Source of the DNA: Kribbella sp. VKM Ac-2568
GTDB taxonomy: Bacteria; Actinomycetota; Actinomycetes; Propionibacteriales; Kribbellaceae
Assembly: GCF_004345365.1 (NCBI RefSeq)
Contig: NZ_SLVF01000006.1
Location: forward strand, 372,001 to 436,000
DNA length: 64,000 nucleotides
Direction of reading: 5' to 3'
The position numbers were made by a program, and so were the translations under genes. Below the pieces are notes generated by a model that was not told the DNA's origin, did no database searches, and saw only the letters and a list, made by a program, of their open reading frames with translations. Of this stretch, positions 16,898-25,084 are shown piece by piece (position 1 is the stretch's first letter; every line of letters starts with the position of its first letter).

Positions 16898-17580
16898 TTA
16901 CTCTGACTGACGTGACGGACAGTGCGACCGCCAAGGGTGAGCAGACGCGTGAGTTGATCCTGTCGACCGCCCTGCGGTTGTTCCGCGAGCAGGGCTACGG
17001 CAAGACCACGATGCGCGCGATCGCCGCGGAGGCTGGCGTCTCGGTCGGCAACGCGTACTACTACTACAGCTCCAAAGAACACCTCATGCAGGCGTACTAC
17101 GACCACCTGCAGGTGCAACACCGCGAGGCCGTGGCCGGCATCCTGGCCGGGGAGAAGTCCTTCACCAAACGGCTCACCGGAGTACTGGAGAGCTGGCTGG
17201 AGGTGTCGGCGCCGTACCACGAGTTCGCCGGCACCTTCTTCAAGACGGCGGCCGAGCCGAAGAGTCCGCTGTCGCCGTTCAGCGAGCAGTCGCGGCCGGC
17301 CCGGGAGGCGAGTGTCGAGATCTTCCGTCAGGTGGTGGACGGATCCGACCTGAAGCTCCCGGCCGATCTCCGGGCCGAACTTCCCGAGCTGCTCTGGCTG
17401 ATGCAGATGGGCATCGTGCTGTTCTGGGTGCACGACGACAGCGAGGGGCTGCGCCGGACCCGGACCCTGATCGTCAGCACGGTTCCCCTGGTCGACCGGC
17501 TGCTCCGCCTGACCCGCATCCCCGGCGTCAAAGGCGTCGTCAACGACCTGGTCGGCGTCATCCGCAAGATCAAGGCCTAG
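16894..17580 (+). CDS. TetR-family regulator
   Basis: 228 aa. N-terminal HTH: ILSTALRLFREQGYGKTTM, IAAEAGVSVGNAYYYYSSKE. The C-terminal ligand domain is all-helical with SWLEVSAPYHEFAGTFFKT, resembling TetR_C_31-like members. The GTG at 16894 overlaps the preceding mini-ORF stop; a longer reading would cover that ORF in another frame. It presumably represses its own operon through the two TTGAACGTGTTCAA sites about 560 bp upstream. Confidence 0.88.
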   Translation: MITLTDVTDSATAKGEQTRELILSTALRLFREQGYGKTTMRAIAAEAGVSVGNAYYYYSSKEHLMQAYYDHLQVQHREAVAGILAGEKSFTKRLTGVLESWLEVSAPYHEFAGTFFKTAAEPKSPLSPFSEQSRPAREASVEIFRQVVDGSDLKLPADLRAELPELLWLMQMGIVLFWVHDDSEGLRRTRTLIVSTVPLVDRLLRLTRIPGVKGVVNDLVGVIRKIKA

Positions 17581-17603
17581 GGCCTGGGCTGCGGCCTGCG
17601 GGG

Positions 17604-18119
17604 CTATTCGCCGGTCAGGCCGTCGACCCGTTCGCGGAGCAGGTCGGCGTGGCCGTTGTGGCGGGCGTATTCCTCGACCATGTGGAGGTAGAGCCAACGC
17701 AGCGAGTACTCCGCATCGCCCCGCGGTCGCTTGAACGTGTGGTCGAGGGAGTAGGCCGCGGCGAGTTCGTCCGACGCTCGGATCGTTGCCTTCAGATCGG
17801 CGAGATCCTGCTCCGCCTGGGCGGGATCGACCAGGTCGAAGTCGCCGTCCGGATGCTCGTCGGTCCACAGCTCCAGCCGCAGCGGCCGCCCGGCGAGGCA
17901 CACCTGGAACCAGTACCGCTCGACCTCGGCGAGATGCCGGATCAACCCCAGCAGGCTCATCGTCGACGGCTCGGTGCTCGCCCGGACGAGCTGCTCGCCG
18001 GTCAACCCCGAGGTCTTCCACAACAGCGTGCCCCGGTGAAAGTCCACAAATCCCTGCAGCAACTCACGCTCCCCACCCACATTGGGCGGATCCGTGCGGA
18101 AGACGTCGGCTGTGCTCAC
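17604..18119 (-). CDS. DinB-fold (DUF664-type) protein
   Basis: 171 aa. FVDFHRGTLLWKTSGLTGEQ, LLGLIRHLAEVERYWFQ and WLYLHMVEEYARHNGHADLL are the three conserved helices of the DinB/DUF664 four-helix bundle; the histidines (H in RHLAEVE and HMVEEYARHNGH) form the metal site. This superfamily includes thiol-dependent S-transferases (mycothiol, bacillithiol). GTG at 18119 is preferred; ATG 18155 would lie inside the palindromes. It shares the control region with the divergent HTH gene. Confidence 0.82.
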   Translation of the reverse strand: MSTADVFRTDPPNVGGERELLQGFVDFHRGTLLWKTSGLTGEQLVRASTEPSTMSLLGLIRHLAEVERYWFQVCLAGRPLRLELWTDEHPDGDFDLVDPAQAEQDLADLKATIRASDELAAAYSLDHTFKRPRGDAEYSLRWLYLHMVEEYARHNGHADLLRERVDGLTGE

Positions 18120-18147
18120 GGCCTGAACCGTACCTGCTGATCCTCCG

Positions 18148-18187
18148 CTTGACATCAGCTGTCAAGTACTTGACGATCTATGTCAAG
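18148..18187. promoter_or_regulatory. Double CTTGAC-N7-GTCAAG operator
   Basis: Two 19-bp inverted repeats (18148-18166 and 18169-18187) share arms CTTGAC/GTCAAG with 7-bp spacers, centres 21 bp apart (two helical turns). Their inner halves make the perfect 14-bp palindrome GTCAAGTACTTGAC (18161-18174). TTGACA -35-like hexamers are embedded on both strands. Confidence 0.75.
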
Positions 18188-18208
18188 CAGACGCGAGGGC
18201 GGTGGCAG

Positions 18209-18646
18209 ATGGACGAGTTGACCCGGCAGTTGGTGGGGATCATCGAGCGCAGGCTGCTCGACCCGTTGGAGATCCTGGTCGACTCCGACCTCGCCGGCCT
18301 CCGGCGGAAAGCCGAAGCCGCGGCTGGATCCTTCGCCGCCCGGCTGCTCGGTCCCGACGACCGGGACGCGGCCTGGGCTGCCGCGACCTTGATCGGCGCG
18401 CTGTATCCGGGCGACACTGCGTTCGACCCGCCCGCCGACTGGTGGCGTACTCCGCTGGGCCGCGCCGTGCTGCGTCGGGTCGGCCATCCCAGCGCGACGG
18501 CGGTCCCGTACGCACTGGCCGGAGCGATGCTCGGTATCACCCGCCAGGGAGTTCACGACTTGGTTGTCAGAGGCAAGCTTTCCCGCGACCCCGACGGCGG
18601 GGTCACGGTGTCATCGGTCCGCGAACGAGAGTTGGGACGATCATGA
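18209..18646 (+). CDS. Putative helix-turn-helix protein
   Basis: 145 aa. The C-terminal third, AGAMLGITRQGVHDLVVRGK followed by SRDPDGGVTVSSVRERE, reads as a MerR/excisionase-like helix-turn-helix with wing. The N-terminal ~90 residues are helical, Ala-rich and unrecognised. It starts 22 bp after the double palindrome and is joined to the hydrolase gene by an ATGA overlap (18643-18646). Probably the local regulator; the N-terminus could be a sensor or dimer domain (inference). Confidence 0.72.
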   Translation: MDELTRQLVGIIERRLLDPLEILVDSDLAGLRRKAEAAAGSFAARLLGPDDRDAAWAAATLIGALYPGDTAFDPPADWWRTPLGRAVLRRVGHPSATAVPYALAGAMLGITRQGVHDLVVRGKLSRDPDGGVTVSSVRERELGRS

Positions 18647-19442
18647 TCGCCAGCTACGAGTACGGCGGGGCCGGCCCGCGGGTGCTCCTCCTGCATGGCG
18701 GCGGCGGGAACGCGGATCAGTGGCAGGAGTTCGCGAAACACCTCGACGGCTTCAGTCTGACGGCGGTCGACCTGCCCGGCCATGGGGGATCCAGTGACAG
18801 TTCCTGGCGATGGGACGAGGTGCTGGACGAGCTCGAAACCCTCGATCTCGGGAACCCGTTCGTGGTCGGGCATTCGCTCGGCGGGATGCTCGCCGTGCGC
18901 TGGGGCAAGCGCCACCCGGAATGCCCTGGTCTGGTGAATCTGGACGGCAACGGCTGGCCCTCGACGTACCCGGGGCAGGTGGACGTCGAGCCCGCGCGCG
19001 AGAAGCTGAACGAGGTGTTCAAGGCGCAAGCGGAGGCGATGGCGGCGCCGTTGACGCCGGAGGTCGAGGAGATGCTCGTCACTCAGCAGCCGCACCTCCG
19101 GCGGAATCTCGTCCGCAGAAACGGACAGACCTTCCTCCGCCGGAGCGCCCGGCCCTCGACGTCATCCGCGAACTGATCGCCGCCGAACGCACGACCGACC
19201 TGTACGACGGTCTGAGCTGCCCGGCGCTCGCCGTCGTCGCCACCAGGCTGTTCCCCGCCCAGGAACCCTTCGCCGACCTGTTCCGGGCCCAGCAGCGCGG
19301 CGTCGTCGAGGACCTGTGGGGCCGGGAAGAGCGGGACCCACGTGGTTGCCGGGTGGTCGAGTTCGACGGGTCGCACGGGATGCTCTTCGAGGACCCGGCC
19401 GGAGTGGCGGCGCTGGTTCGGGAGTTCCTGACGGCGCACTGA
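18643..19442 (+). pseudogene. Alpha/beta hydrolase, interrupted by a -1 base frameshift
   Basis: The first frame (18643 to ~19135) encodes VLLLHGGGGNADQWQEFA, VDLPGHGGSSDSS and the nucleophile elbow VVGHSLGGMLAV. Near 19133-19140 the reading moves to another frame, which continues with PERPALDVIRELIAAERTTD and ends with FDGSHGMLFED, bearing the catalytic His, up to 19442. The 800-bp span is one base short of a 266-aa protein, so a single deletion around CCTCCGCCGGAGC explains it. As written the first frame stops at 19176. Real decay, programmed frameshift or a sequencing error cannot be separated here. The ATG overlaps the upstream HTH stop. Confidence 0.75.
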
Positions 19443-19617
19443 GTTTGGATACTCTCCGCAGATGGTCCTGGGGTGACGTACACTATCTGTGACGGCCCGC
19501 CCAGTTCTGCCTCGGGCCGATTCAGTGCACACGCTGCGCTAGCAGTCGACCACCACGCGCCGCGGCCCACCTGGCTGCGCCGGGCAGGACGACCCCCCGA
19601 CTTTCTTGGAGTACTTC

Positions 19618-21513
19618 ATGGCGGCTAGCCGCCCCGGTAACACCACGCCCACTTCCGCCCCCTCTACCTCTCTTCCGCGCGCCCAGGGTGAGGCCCCGGC
19701 GCGCCCCCGCCGCCGTCGCCGGACCGGTGCCAGCGGCAACAACCAGAACGGGATCGCCCAGAACGGGAACGCCCAGAACGGGAATGCCCAGAACGGGAAC
19801 ACCCAGATCGGAACCACGCTGAACGCCTCGTCCACCACCGCATCCCCGCAAGGCACCGTCAACGGCTCACGCCGGCCGGCTGGTGACACCACCGCCCCGC
19901 AGAGCAAGCGTAGCCCGCGCACCCGCCGCGGCGGCAACCAGCGCGGCGCCGACTCCCGCAGTACCGGCTCCCGCGGCGCCGACCGCGTGGTCGAGACGGT
20001 TGTGGAGAGCGACTTGTACGACGAGCTCGACGTGCCGGTGATCGACGACGACATGACGTTCGCCGAGCTCGGCGTCCCGGCCGGACTGGTCAAGGCGCTC
20101 GCGTCGACCGGTGTGGTCAAGCCGTTCCCGATTCAGGCGGCGACGCTGCCGGACTCGCTGGCGGGCAAGGACGTGCTCGGTCGCGGCCGGACCGGTTCCG
20201 GCAAGACCTACGCGTTCGTGCTGCCGGTGCTCGCCCGGCTCGCGGCCAGCGGCACCAGGCGCCGTCCGAACCAGCCGCGCGCGCTGATCCTGGCGCCGAC
20301 CCGTGAGCTCGCCACCCAGATCCAGGCGTCGATCACGCCGCTGACGGATGCGCTCGACCTGCGCACGATGACGATCTTCGGCGGCGTCGGCGCCGGCCCG
20401 CAGATCAGCGGCCTGCGCCGCGGCGTCGACATCGTCGTCGCCTGCCCCGGACGGCTCGAGGACCACGTCAAGTCCGGGCACGCGAAGCTCGACGCGATCG
20501 AGATCACCGTGCTGGACGAGGCCGACCACATGGCCGACCTCGGCTTCCTGCCCGCCGTCCGGCGGATCCTGGAGGCGACCCCGGCGAACGCCCAGCGGCT
20601 GCTCTTCTCGGCCACCCTGGACGCCGGCGTCGACGTCCTGGTCAAGCGGTTCATGAAGTCGCCCGTCACGCACAGCGTCGACTCGGCCCAGTCGCCGGTG
20701 TCGAAGATGACGCACCACGTGCTGCACGTGCAGTCCGACACCCGGCTGCCGGTGTTGGTCGACCTGACCGCCGCACCGGGCCGCACGCTGGTCTTCACCC
20801 GCACGAAGTACGGCGCGAAGTCGCTCACGAAGAAGCTGATCGCACTCGGCGTACCGGCGGTGGAACTGCACGGCAACCTCTCGCAGGGCGCCCGCACCCG
20901 GAACCTCGAGGCCTTCTCCGACGGCTCGGCGAAGACGCTGGTGGCGACCGACATCGCTGCCCGCGGCATCCACGTCGACGACATCACGCTGGTCATCCAC
21001 GCGGATCCGCCGATCGAGCACAAGGCCTACCTGCACCGCTCCGGCCGTACTGCGCGAGCCGGTGCCGAGGGGACCGTCATCACGCTGATGACGGACGACC
21101 AGGTCCGCGACGTCCGGGACCTGACCCGCAAGGCCGGCATCTCCGCCAAGGTGACCAAGCTCCGCGTCGGCGACCCGCTGCTCGCGCAGTTGGCGCCGGG
21201 CGAGCGCGCCTTCGTCACCCCGCCGGTGAAGTCCGCGGTCCAGTCGGAGTCGGTACGCCGTACCGGTGCCGGCGGATCCTCGGACGGCCGGGGTCGCGGT
21301 GGTCGCCGTCGGCGCGCCGCCGGACCGGGCGCGCCGCGTGCGGCCGGCCAAGGTGCTCGCAACGGAGGCGGCCAGGGCGGTAAGTCGCGCGGCAACCCCC
21401 GCGGCGGCGCTTCCGCCCCGAAGAGCTACAGCACCACCACGCCGGGCGCGACCAGCCGCCCAGCCGGCGCAGCAGCCTTCTCCGCAGGCACCCGCGCAGG
21501 CCGCGGTCGCTAG
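19618..21513 (+). CDS. DEAD-box RNA helicase
   Basis: 631 aa. Motifs in order: Q-motif (FPIQAATLPDSLAGKD), Walker A GRTGSGKT (~residue 192), PTRELATQI, DEAD (~300-303), SAT (~331), FTRTKYGAK, ATDIAARGI and HRSGRTARAG (~472). The first ~140 residues are disordered and basic, with a repeated AQNGN pentapeptide; the C-terminus is an Arg/Gly-rich RNA-binding tail. It probably remodels structured RNA or ribosome intermediates, as in cold adaptation. About 170 bp separate it from the previous gene, allowing a long 5' leader. A strong stem-loop follows the stop. Confidence 0.93.
   Translation: MAASRPGNTTPTSAPSTSLPRAQGEAPARPRRRRRTGASGNNQNGIAQNGNAQNGNAQNGNTQIGTTLNASSTTASPQGTVNGSRRPAGDTTAPQSKRSPRTRRGGNQRGADSRSTGSRGADRVVETVVESDLYDELDVPVIDDDMTFAELGVPAGLVKALASTGVVKPFPIQAATLPDSLAGKDVLGRGRTGSGKTYAFVLPVLARLAASGTRRRPNQPRALILAPTRELATQIQASITPLTDALDLRTMTIFGGVGAGPQISGLRRGVDIVVACPGRLEDHVKSGHAKLDAIEITVLDEADHMADLGFLPAVRRILEATPANAQRLLFSATLDAGVDVLVKRFMKSPVTHSVDSAQSPVSKMTHHVLHVQSDTRLPVLVDLTAAPGRTLVFTRTKYGAKSLTKKLIALGVPAVELHGNLSQGARTRNLEAFSDGSAKTLVATDIAARGIHVDDITLVIHADPPIEHKAYLHRSGRTARAGAEGTVITLMTDDQVRDVRDLTRKAGISAKVTKLRVGDPLLAQLAPGERAFVTPPVKSAVQSESVRRTGAGGSSDGRGRGGRRRRAAGPGAPRAAGQGARNGGGQGGKSRGNPRGGASAPKSYSTTTPGATSRPAGAAAFSAGTRAGRGR
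19744..19818 (+). repeat. 15-bp coding tandem repeat in the helicase N-terminus
   Basis: Five units of CAGAACGGGAACGCC (with drift, the last unit most diverged) encode QNGNA pentapeptides. Unit length is a multiple of three, so copy number can change without frameshift. Confidence 0.85.
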
Positions 21514-21520
21514 ACACTCG

Positions 21521-21569
21521 AAGCGACAGAAGGCCGGACTGACCCCAGGGTCGGTCCGGCCTTTCGCTT
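21521..21569 (+). terminator. Helicase transcription terminator stem-loop
   Basis: AAGGCCGGACTGACC (21530-21544) pairs with GGTCGGTCCGGCCTT (21549-21563) with one T-G wobble around a CCAG loop; outer AAGCGA/TCGCTT (21521-21526, 21564-21569) extend it. It lies 7 bp after the helicase stop. There is only a short T run, as usual in high-GC actinobacteria. It may also serve the convergent CGNR gene. Confidence 0.8.
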
Positions 21570-21587
21570 GTACTGAGGCGGGCCCGG

Positions 21588-22187
21588 TCAGGAATTCTCT
21601 GACTGGGCTCGTCTTGCGCGTAGGGCCCGGACTCGGCCTCGGCTGGCGCAGGCGGGGTTCGGGCACCAGCGGCGGCGGCCGGAGGGGTCGCTGAAGACAC
21701 CTCGGCAATCGTGCTCGGGGCAGGCGGACAGGAACTCGCGCTCGGGGCCGGTCAGGTGGTCGACGGCCTGGCGAGCGATCCGGCCGAGTGCCTCGGAAGC
21801 TGTCTTCGGGCGCTCGCGAGTCAGCCGGTCCGTGAGCGCAAGGCGGATCGGCGCAGGGTGAGCGTGCAGGAACCGGTCGAGAGCGCTGACGTCGGTCGGT
21901 TTCGGCTCGTCGCCGTCCACGCTCGCGAGGGCGATCGGGCGCAGGAGTTCGCGCAGTTCCCAGGTCCGCTGGAGGTCTCGGGTCGACAACTTCCGCGTCG
22001 GGGTCAGTTCGGCCCCCTCGAACCATTCGGTCAACCGCTCGACCGTCGGGATCCGCTCGACCGGATGCTCGCCGAAGTGCGTCCCACGGGTCGCCAGCAG
22101 GTTGAGCCAGGTCGCCCCGAGATCGAACCGCAGCGCCGTCCGGCCGCTCACCGCGCCCTCCAAATCACCGCACCAGCCGCGGGCCAT
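21588..22187 (-). CDS. CGNR zinc-finger (ABATE-domain) regulator
   Basis: 199 aa. The N-terminal ABATE-type helical domain shows WLNLLATRGTHFGEHPVERI, then LRELLRPIALASVDGDE. The C-terminal zinc finger has CPEHDCRGVFSDPSGRRRWC followed by PNPACASRGRVRALRARR. The family's CGNR tetrapeptide is CASR here. These proteins are predicted stress-linked transcription factors. It is divergent from a phosphotriesterase-like gene, with a doubled operator between them. Confidence 0.86.
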   Translation of the reverse strand: MARGWCGDLEGAVSGRTALRFDLGATWLNLLATRGTHFGEHPVERIPTVERLTEWFEGAELTPTRKLSTRDLQRTWELRELLRPIALASVDGDEPKPTDVSALDRFLHAHPAPIRLALTDRLTRERPKTASEALGRIARQAVDHLTGPEREFLSACPEHDCRGVFSDPSGRRRWCPNPACASRGRVRALRARRAQSENS

Positions 22188-22207
22188 CGACTATTCACGT
22201 GGACAGC

Positions 22208-22249
22208 GTAACGCCCCGGCCGTTACCGTCGTAACGGTTCGGGCGTTAC
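22208..22249. promoter_or_regulatory. Double GTAACG-N7-CGTTAC operator
   Basis: Two 19-bp inverted repeats at 22208-22226 and 22231-22249 with identical arms, centres 23 bp apart. The inner half-sites also form CGTTAC-N4-GTAACG. Located 21 bp from the CGNR start and just before the phosphotriesterase gene; the CGNR protein is the natural candidate binder. Confidence 0.8.
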
Positions 22250-22276
22250 GTCAGAAGAATGGCAGGATGGGGACGG

Positions 22277-23185
22277 ATGAAGGTACGGACGGTGCTGCGG
22301 GATGTGGCGCCCGAGGAGCTCGGGGTGACGGACTCGCACGATCACCTGTTCTTCAAGACTGCAGTGCTGCCCGGTCAGGAGTTGGACGACGAAGACGCAG
22401 CCCTCGCCGAGGTGCGAGCGTTCGCCGAGGTGGGTGGGCAGGCGATCGTGCAGTGGACTCCGTACGGGCTCGGGCGGCGGGCCGCGATCCTGCCGAAGAT
22501 CTCCGCTGAGACAGGGATTCACCTCGTGGCGTCGACGGGTTTGCACCGGGCGGAGCACTACCCGGACGGTGTGGTGGAGGCGGTCAGACTGAGGTTGGCG
22601 GAGGTGTTCGTCCAGGAGTTGACCGAGGGGATCGGCGATACCGGCGTGAAGGCTGGGCTGATCAAGGTTGCCGGTGGGTTTCATCGCCTAGAGGAGCACG
22701 CGCGCACGGTGATGAGTGCGGCGGCCGAGGCGCATCACGCGACCGGTGCGCCGATCGCGATCCACCATGAGTTGGGGACGGCGGCGGATGCGGTGCTGGA
22801 TCTCCTGGTCGATGAGCTCAACGTCCCACCGGCGAACGTGATCCTCGGACATCTGAACCGATTCCCCGACCACGGATTCCACCTCGAGCTTGCCGCCCGG
22901 GGATCGTTCCTCGCCTTCGACGGGCCGTCCCGGGCGAACCACGCGACCGATCCACGGCTGTTCGACTGTCTGGGCGCTCTGGTCGACGCCGGGTACGCCG
23001 ACCGTCTGCTGCTCGGCGGCGACACGACCACTGCCCGGGCGCGGTTCACCGCGGACGGTCCGGGAATCCCGTTCCTGCTCACCGGACTCAGGCCAAGGTT
23101 GATCCGCCACTTCGGCGAAGACTTCGCGACCTCGGTGTTCGTCGCCAATCCCGCCCGCGCCTTCGCGACCGCTTGGCGAACATGA
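22277..23185 (+). CDS. Phosphotriesterase-family amidohydrolase
   Basis: 302 aa TIM-barrel metal hydrolase. Metal ligands are visible: HDH in VTDSHDHLFF, the carboxylated-lysine candidate in AGLIKVAGG, His in IAIHHELG, His in VILGHLNRFPD and Asp in LLGGDTTTA. The family includes phosphotriesterases, lactonases (SsoPox/AhlA) and the poorly defined resiniferatoxin-binding group; a lactonase role is more likely than organophosphate hydrolysis. Start 22277 is favoured, though ATG 22259 is also possible. Control by the double palindrome is inferred. Confidence 0.87.
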   Translation: MKVRTVLRDVAPEELGVTDSHDHLFFKTAVLPGQELDDEDAALAEVRAFAEVGGQAIVQWTPYGLGRRAAILPKISAETGIHLVASTGLHRAEHYPDGVVEAVRLRLAEVFVQELTEGIGDTGVKAGLIKVAGGFHRLEEHARTVMSAAAEAHHATGAPIAIHHELGTAADAVLDLLVDELNVPPANVILGHLNRFPDHGFHLELAARGSFLAFDGPSRANHATDPRLFDCLGALVDAGYADRLLLGGDTTTARARFTADGPGIPFLLTGLRPRLIRHFGEDFATSVFVANPARAFATAWRT

Positions 23186-23242
23186 GCTGACGGTATCGGC
23201 GACATTCTGTTGCCGGGGGCATCCGGGCGGTACGGTTCGCTG

Positions 23243-23611
23243 GTGAACACGATCGCGCAGATCTTCGTCGCCCTGGCCGGTGTCTTCCACCTTGCCGTCT
23301 TCGCTCTGGAGAGCCTGCTCTTCAAGAAGCCGAGCACCTACCAGCGCTTCCTGATCAAGACCGAGGCCGAGGCGGAGGCAGTCCGGCCCTGGGCGTTCAA
23401 CCAGGGCTTCTACAACCTGTTCCTCGCGATCGGCGCGATCGGCGGGCTGATCGCCGGTGGCGACAAGGGCCACGCGATCGCGCTGTTCGCCTGCGCCTGC
23501 ATGGCCGGCGCCGGCATCGTGCTGATCGCGTCGGACCGCCGCATGGCCCGCCCGGCCGCCCTGCAGGCTGTCCCGCCGATCCTGGCCCTGGTCCTCGCCG
23601 CGGTCCTCTGA
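23243..23611 (+). CDS. DUF1304 membrane protein
   Basis: 122 aa with four helices. IAQIFVALAGVFHLAVFALE, then YQRFLIKTEAEAEAVRPWAF and NQGFYNLFLAIGAIGG are diagnostic of DUF1304. Function unknown. The GTG at 23243 gives the family's usual length; the frame is open upstream. It precedes an MFS gene separated by a control region with palindromes, so it is probably a separate unit. Confidence 0.85.
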   Translation: MNTIAQIFVALAGVFHLAVFALESLLFKKPSTYQRFLIKTEAEAEAVRPWAFNQGFYNLFLAIGAIGGLIAGGDKGHAIALFACACMAGAGIVLIASDRRMARPAALQAVPPILALVLAAVL

Positions 23612-23624
23612 CCTACTCCTAATC

Positions 23625-23668
23625 TCAAGCGCCCTTGAAGTCGAAAAGTTGACTTCAAGAGCACTTGA
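23625..23668. promoter_or_regulatory. Paired TCAAG-N4-CTTGA boxes
   Basis: TCAAGCGCCCTTGA (23625-23638) and TCAAGAGCACTTGA (23655-23668) are 30 bp apart, and the inner parts make a 9-bp-arm repeat CTTGAAGTC/GACTTCAAG (23634-23642, 23651-23659). The pattern resembles MarR-type operators. No MarR gene lies beside it, so the regulator is elsewhere. Confidence 0.65.
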
Positions 23669-23685
23669 TGTCCGAGGGTCTCTAC

Positions 23686-25080
23686 ATGACGACAACCGCT
23701 GACCCTTCGACGAGCACCGCGGCACCACCTCGGCCGCGCAGCGTGCTCGCGCCGGAGTACCGGGCACTGACCATCGGGATGGTCGCGCTGATCACCCTGG
23801 TCGCGTTCGAGTCCCTCGCGGTCACCACCGCGATGCCGACCGTCGCGCAGTCGCTGGACGGGCTGTCCCTGTACGCGCTCGCGTTCGGCGGCCCGCTCGC
23901 GTCGAGCGTCGTCGCGATGGTCGTCTCCGGCACCTGGAGCGACCTGAAGGGCCCGGCCCGGCCGCTCTGGCACGGCACCGCCTGGTTCCTGGCCGGCCTG
24001 ATCATCGCCGGGATCGCCCCGACGATGGAGGTGCTCGTCGTCGGGCGCATCATCCAGGGCTTCGGCGGCGGCCTCCTCACGGTCGCCCTTTACGTCGTCG
24101 TGGGCCACCTCTACCCGGCAGAGCTCCGGCCGCGCATCTTCGCCGCGTTCGCCACCGGCTGGGTGGTCCCGTCCCTGGTCGGCCCTGCGATCGCCGGCCT
24201 GATCGTCGAGCACGGGAGCTGGCGGATCGTGTTCCTCGCAGTACCGGCGATGGCCATCCCGGCCGCCCTGGTGATGCGCCCCGGGCTGGCTCGTGCGGAC
24301 GCCGGTACTCAGGAGCAGGAGCACAGGTCGCTCTGGGACCGGCGAGCTATGTGGGCGATCGCCGCGGCGGTGGGCGTCGGCCTGCTCCACTACGGCGGTC
24401 AGCAGCGCGGGATTCTCCAGATCGCCTTGCTCGCCGTCGGTCTGGCCGGGGTGATCGCCTTCTCGCCGAAGTTGTTGCCCAAGGGGACCTTCACGATGTG
24501 CACCGGGCTCCCGGCTGTTGTCGCGCTCCGCGGCCTCGTCGCGGCCGCCGGATTCGGAGCCGAGGTGTTCCTCCCGCTGATGCTGACCCGCGAACGTGGA
24601 CTCTCGCCCTCCTTCGCCGGGCTCGTGCTCACCGTCAGCGCGCTCACCTGGACCACCGCCTCGTGGTACCGGGGCCGGCCGCACCAGCCGTTCTCGCACG
24701 AGGTGTTCCTGCAGGCCGGGATGATCTCGATCGTGCTCGGCATCACGGCGGCGACCCTGACGCTGAACCCGCACGTTCCGGTGCTCGTGGGCATCCTCGG
24801 GTGGGGGCTCGCCGGTCTCGGGATGGGCACGGTGTTCCCGACCGTCTCGGTGCTGATCCTGGAGTACTCGAGCCGCGAGGAGCAGGGCGCGAACAGCTCC
24901 GCGCTGCAGCTCAGTGACGCGCTGGCCACAGCCACGGTGCTCGCGGTCGGCGGCTCGCTGTTCGCCGCGATCGAGCCGCACTCGGCGACCACCGCCTACC
25001 TGACCGCCTTCGGGCTCCCCGCCGTACTCGCCCTGCTCGGCGTCTTCGCCGCCCGTCGTACCAAGCAGCAGGTCGGGTAG
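23686..25080 (+). CDS. MFS multidrug-type transporter
   Basis: 464 aa, 14-helix-like drug:H+ antiporter style. Features: ITLVAFESLAVTTAMPTVAQ (motif C region-like start), the motif A equivalent SGTWSDLKGPARPLW, and VVGRIIQGFGGGLLTVALYV (motif B, with RIIQGFGGG). The N-terminus is Thr/Ala-rich. ATG 23686 has GAGGG upstream; ATG 23668 would overlap the second operator box. It probably exports a toxic compound and is induced through the paired boxes (inference). Confidence 0.87.
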   Translation: MTTTADPSTSTAAPPRPRSVLAPEYRALTIGMVALITLVAFESLAVTTAMPTVAQSLDGLSLYALAFGGPLASSVVAMVVSGTWSDLKGPARPLWHGTAWFLAGLIIAGIAPTMEVLVVGRIIQGFGGGLLTVALYVVVGHLYPAELRPRIFAAFATGWVVPSLVGPAIAGLIVEHGSWRIVFLAVPAMAIPAALVMRPGLARADAGTQEQEHRSLWDRRAMWAIAAAVGVGLLHYGGQQRGILQIALLAVGLAGVIAFSPKLLPKGTFTMCTGLPAVVALRGLVAAAGFGAEVFLPLMLTRERGLSPSFAGLVLTVSALTWTTASWYRGRPHQPFSHEVFLQAGMISIVLGITAATLTLNPHVPVLVGILGWGLAGLGMGTVFPTVSVLILEYSSREEQGANSSALQLSDALATATVLAVGGSLFAAIEPHSATTAYLTAFGLPAVLALLGVFAARRTKQQVG

Positions 25081-25084
25081 CGGG

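Noticed and set aside
18155-18155. ATG start for the DinB-fold protein at 18155
   Set aside because: It lies inside the double palindrome, too close to -35-like elements; the GTG at 18119 gives the usual family N-terminus.
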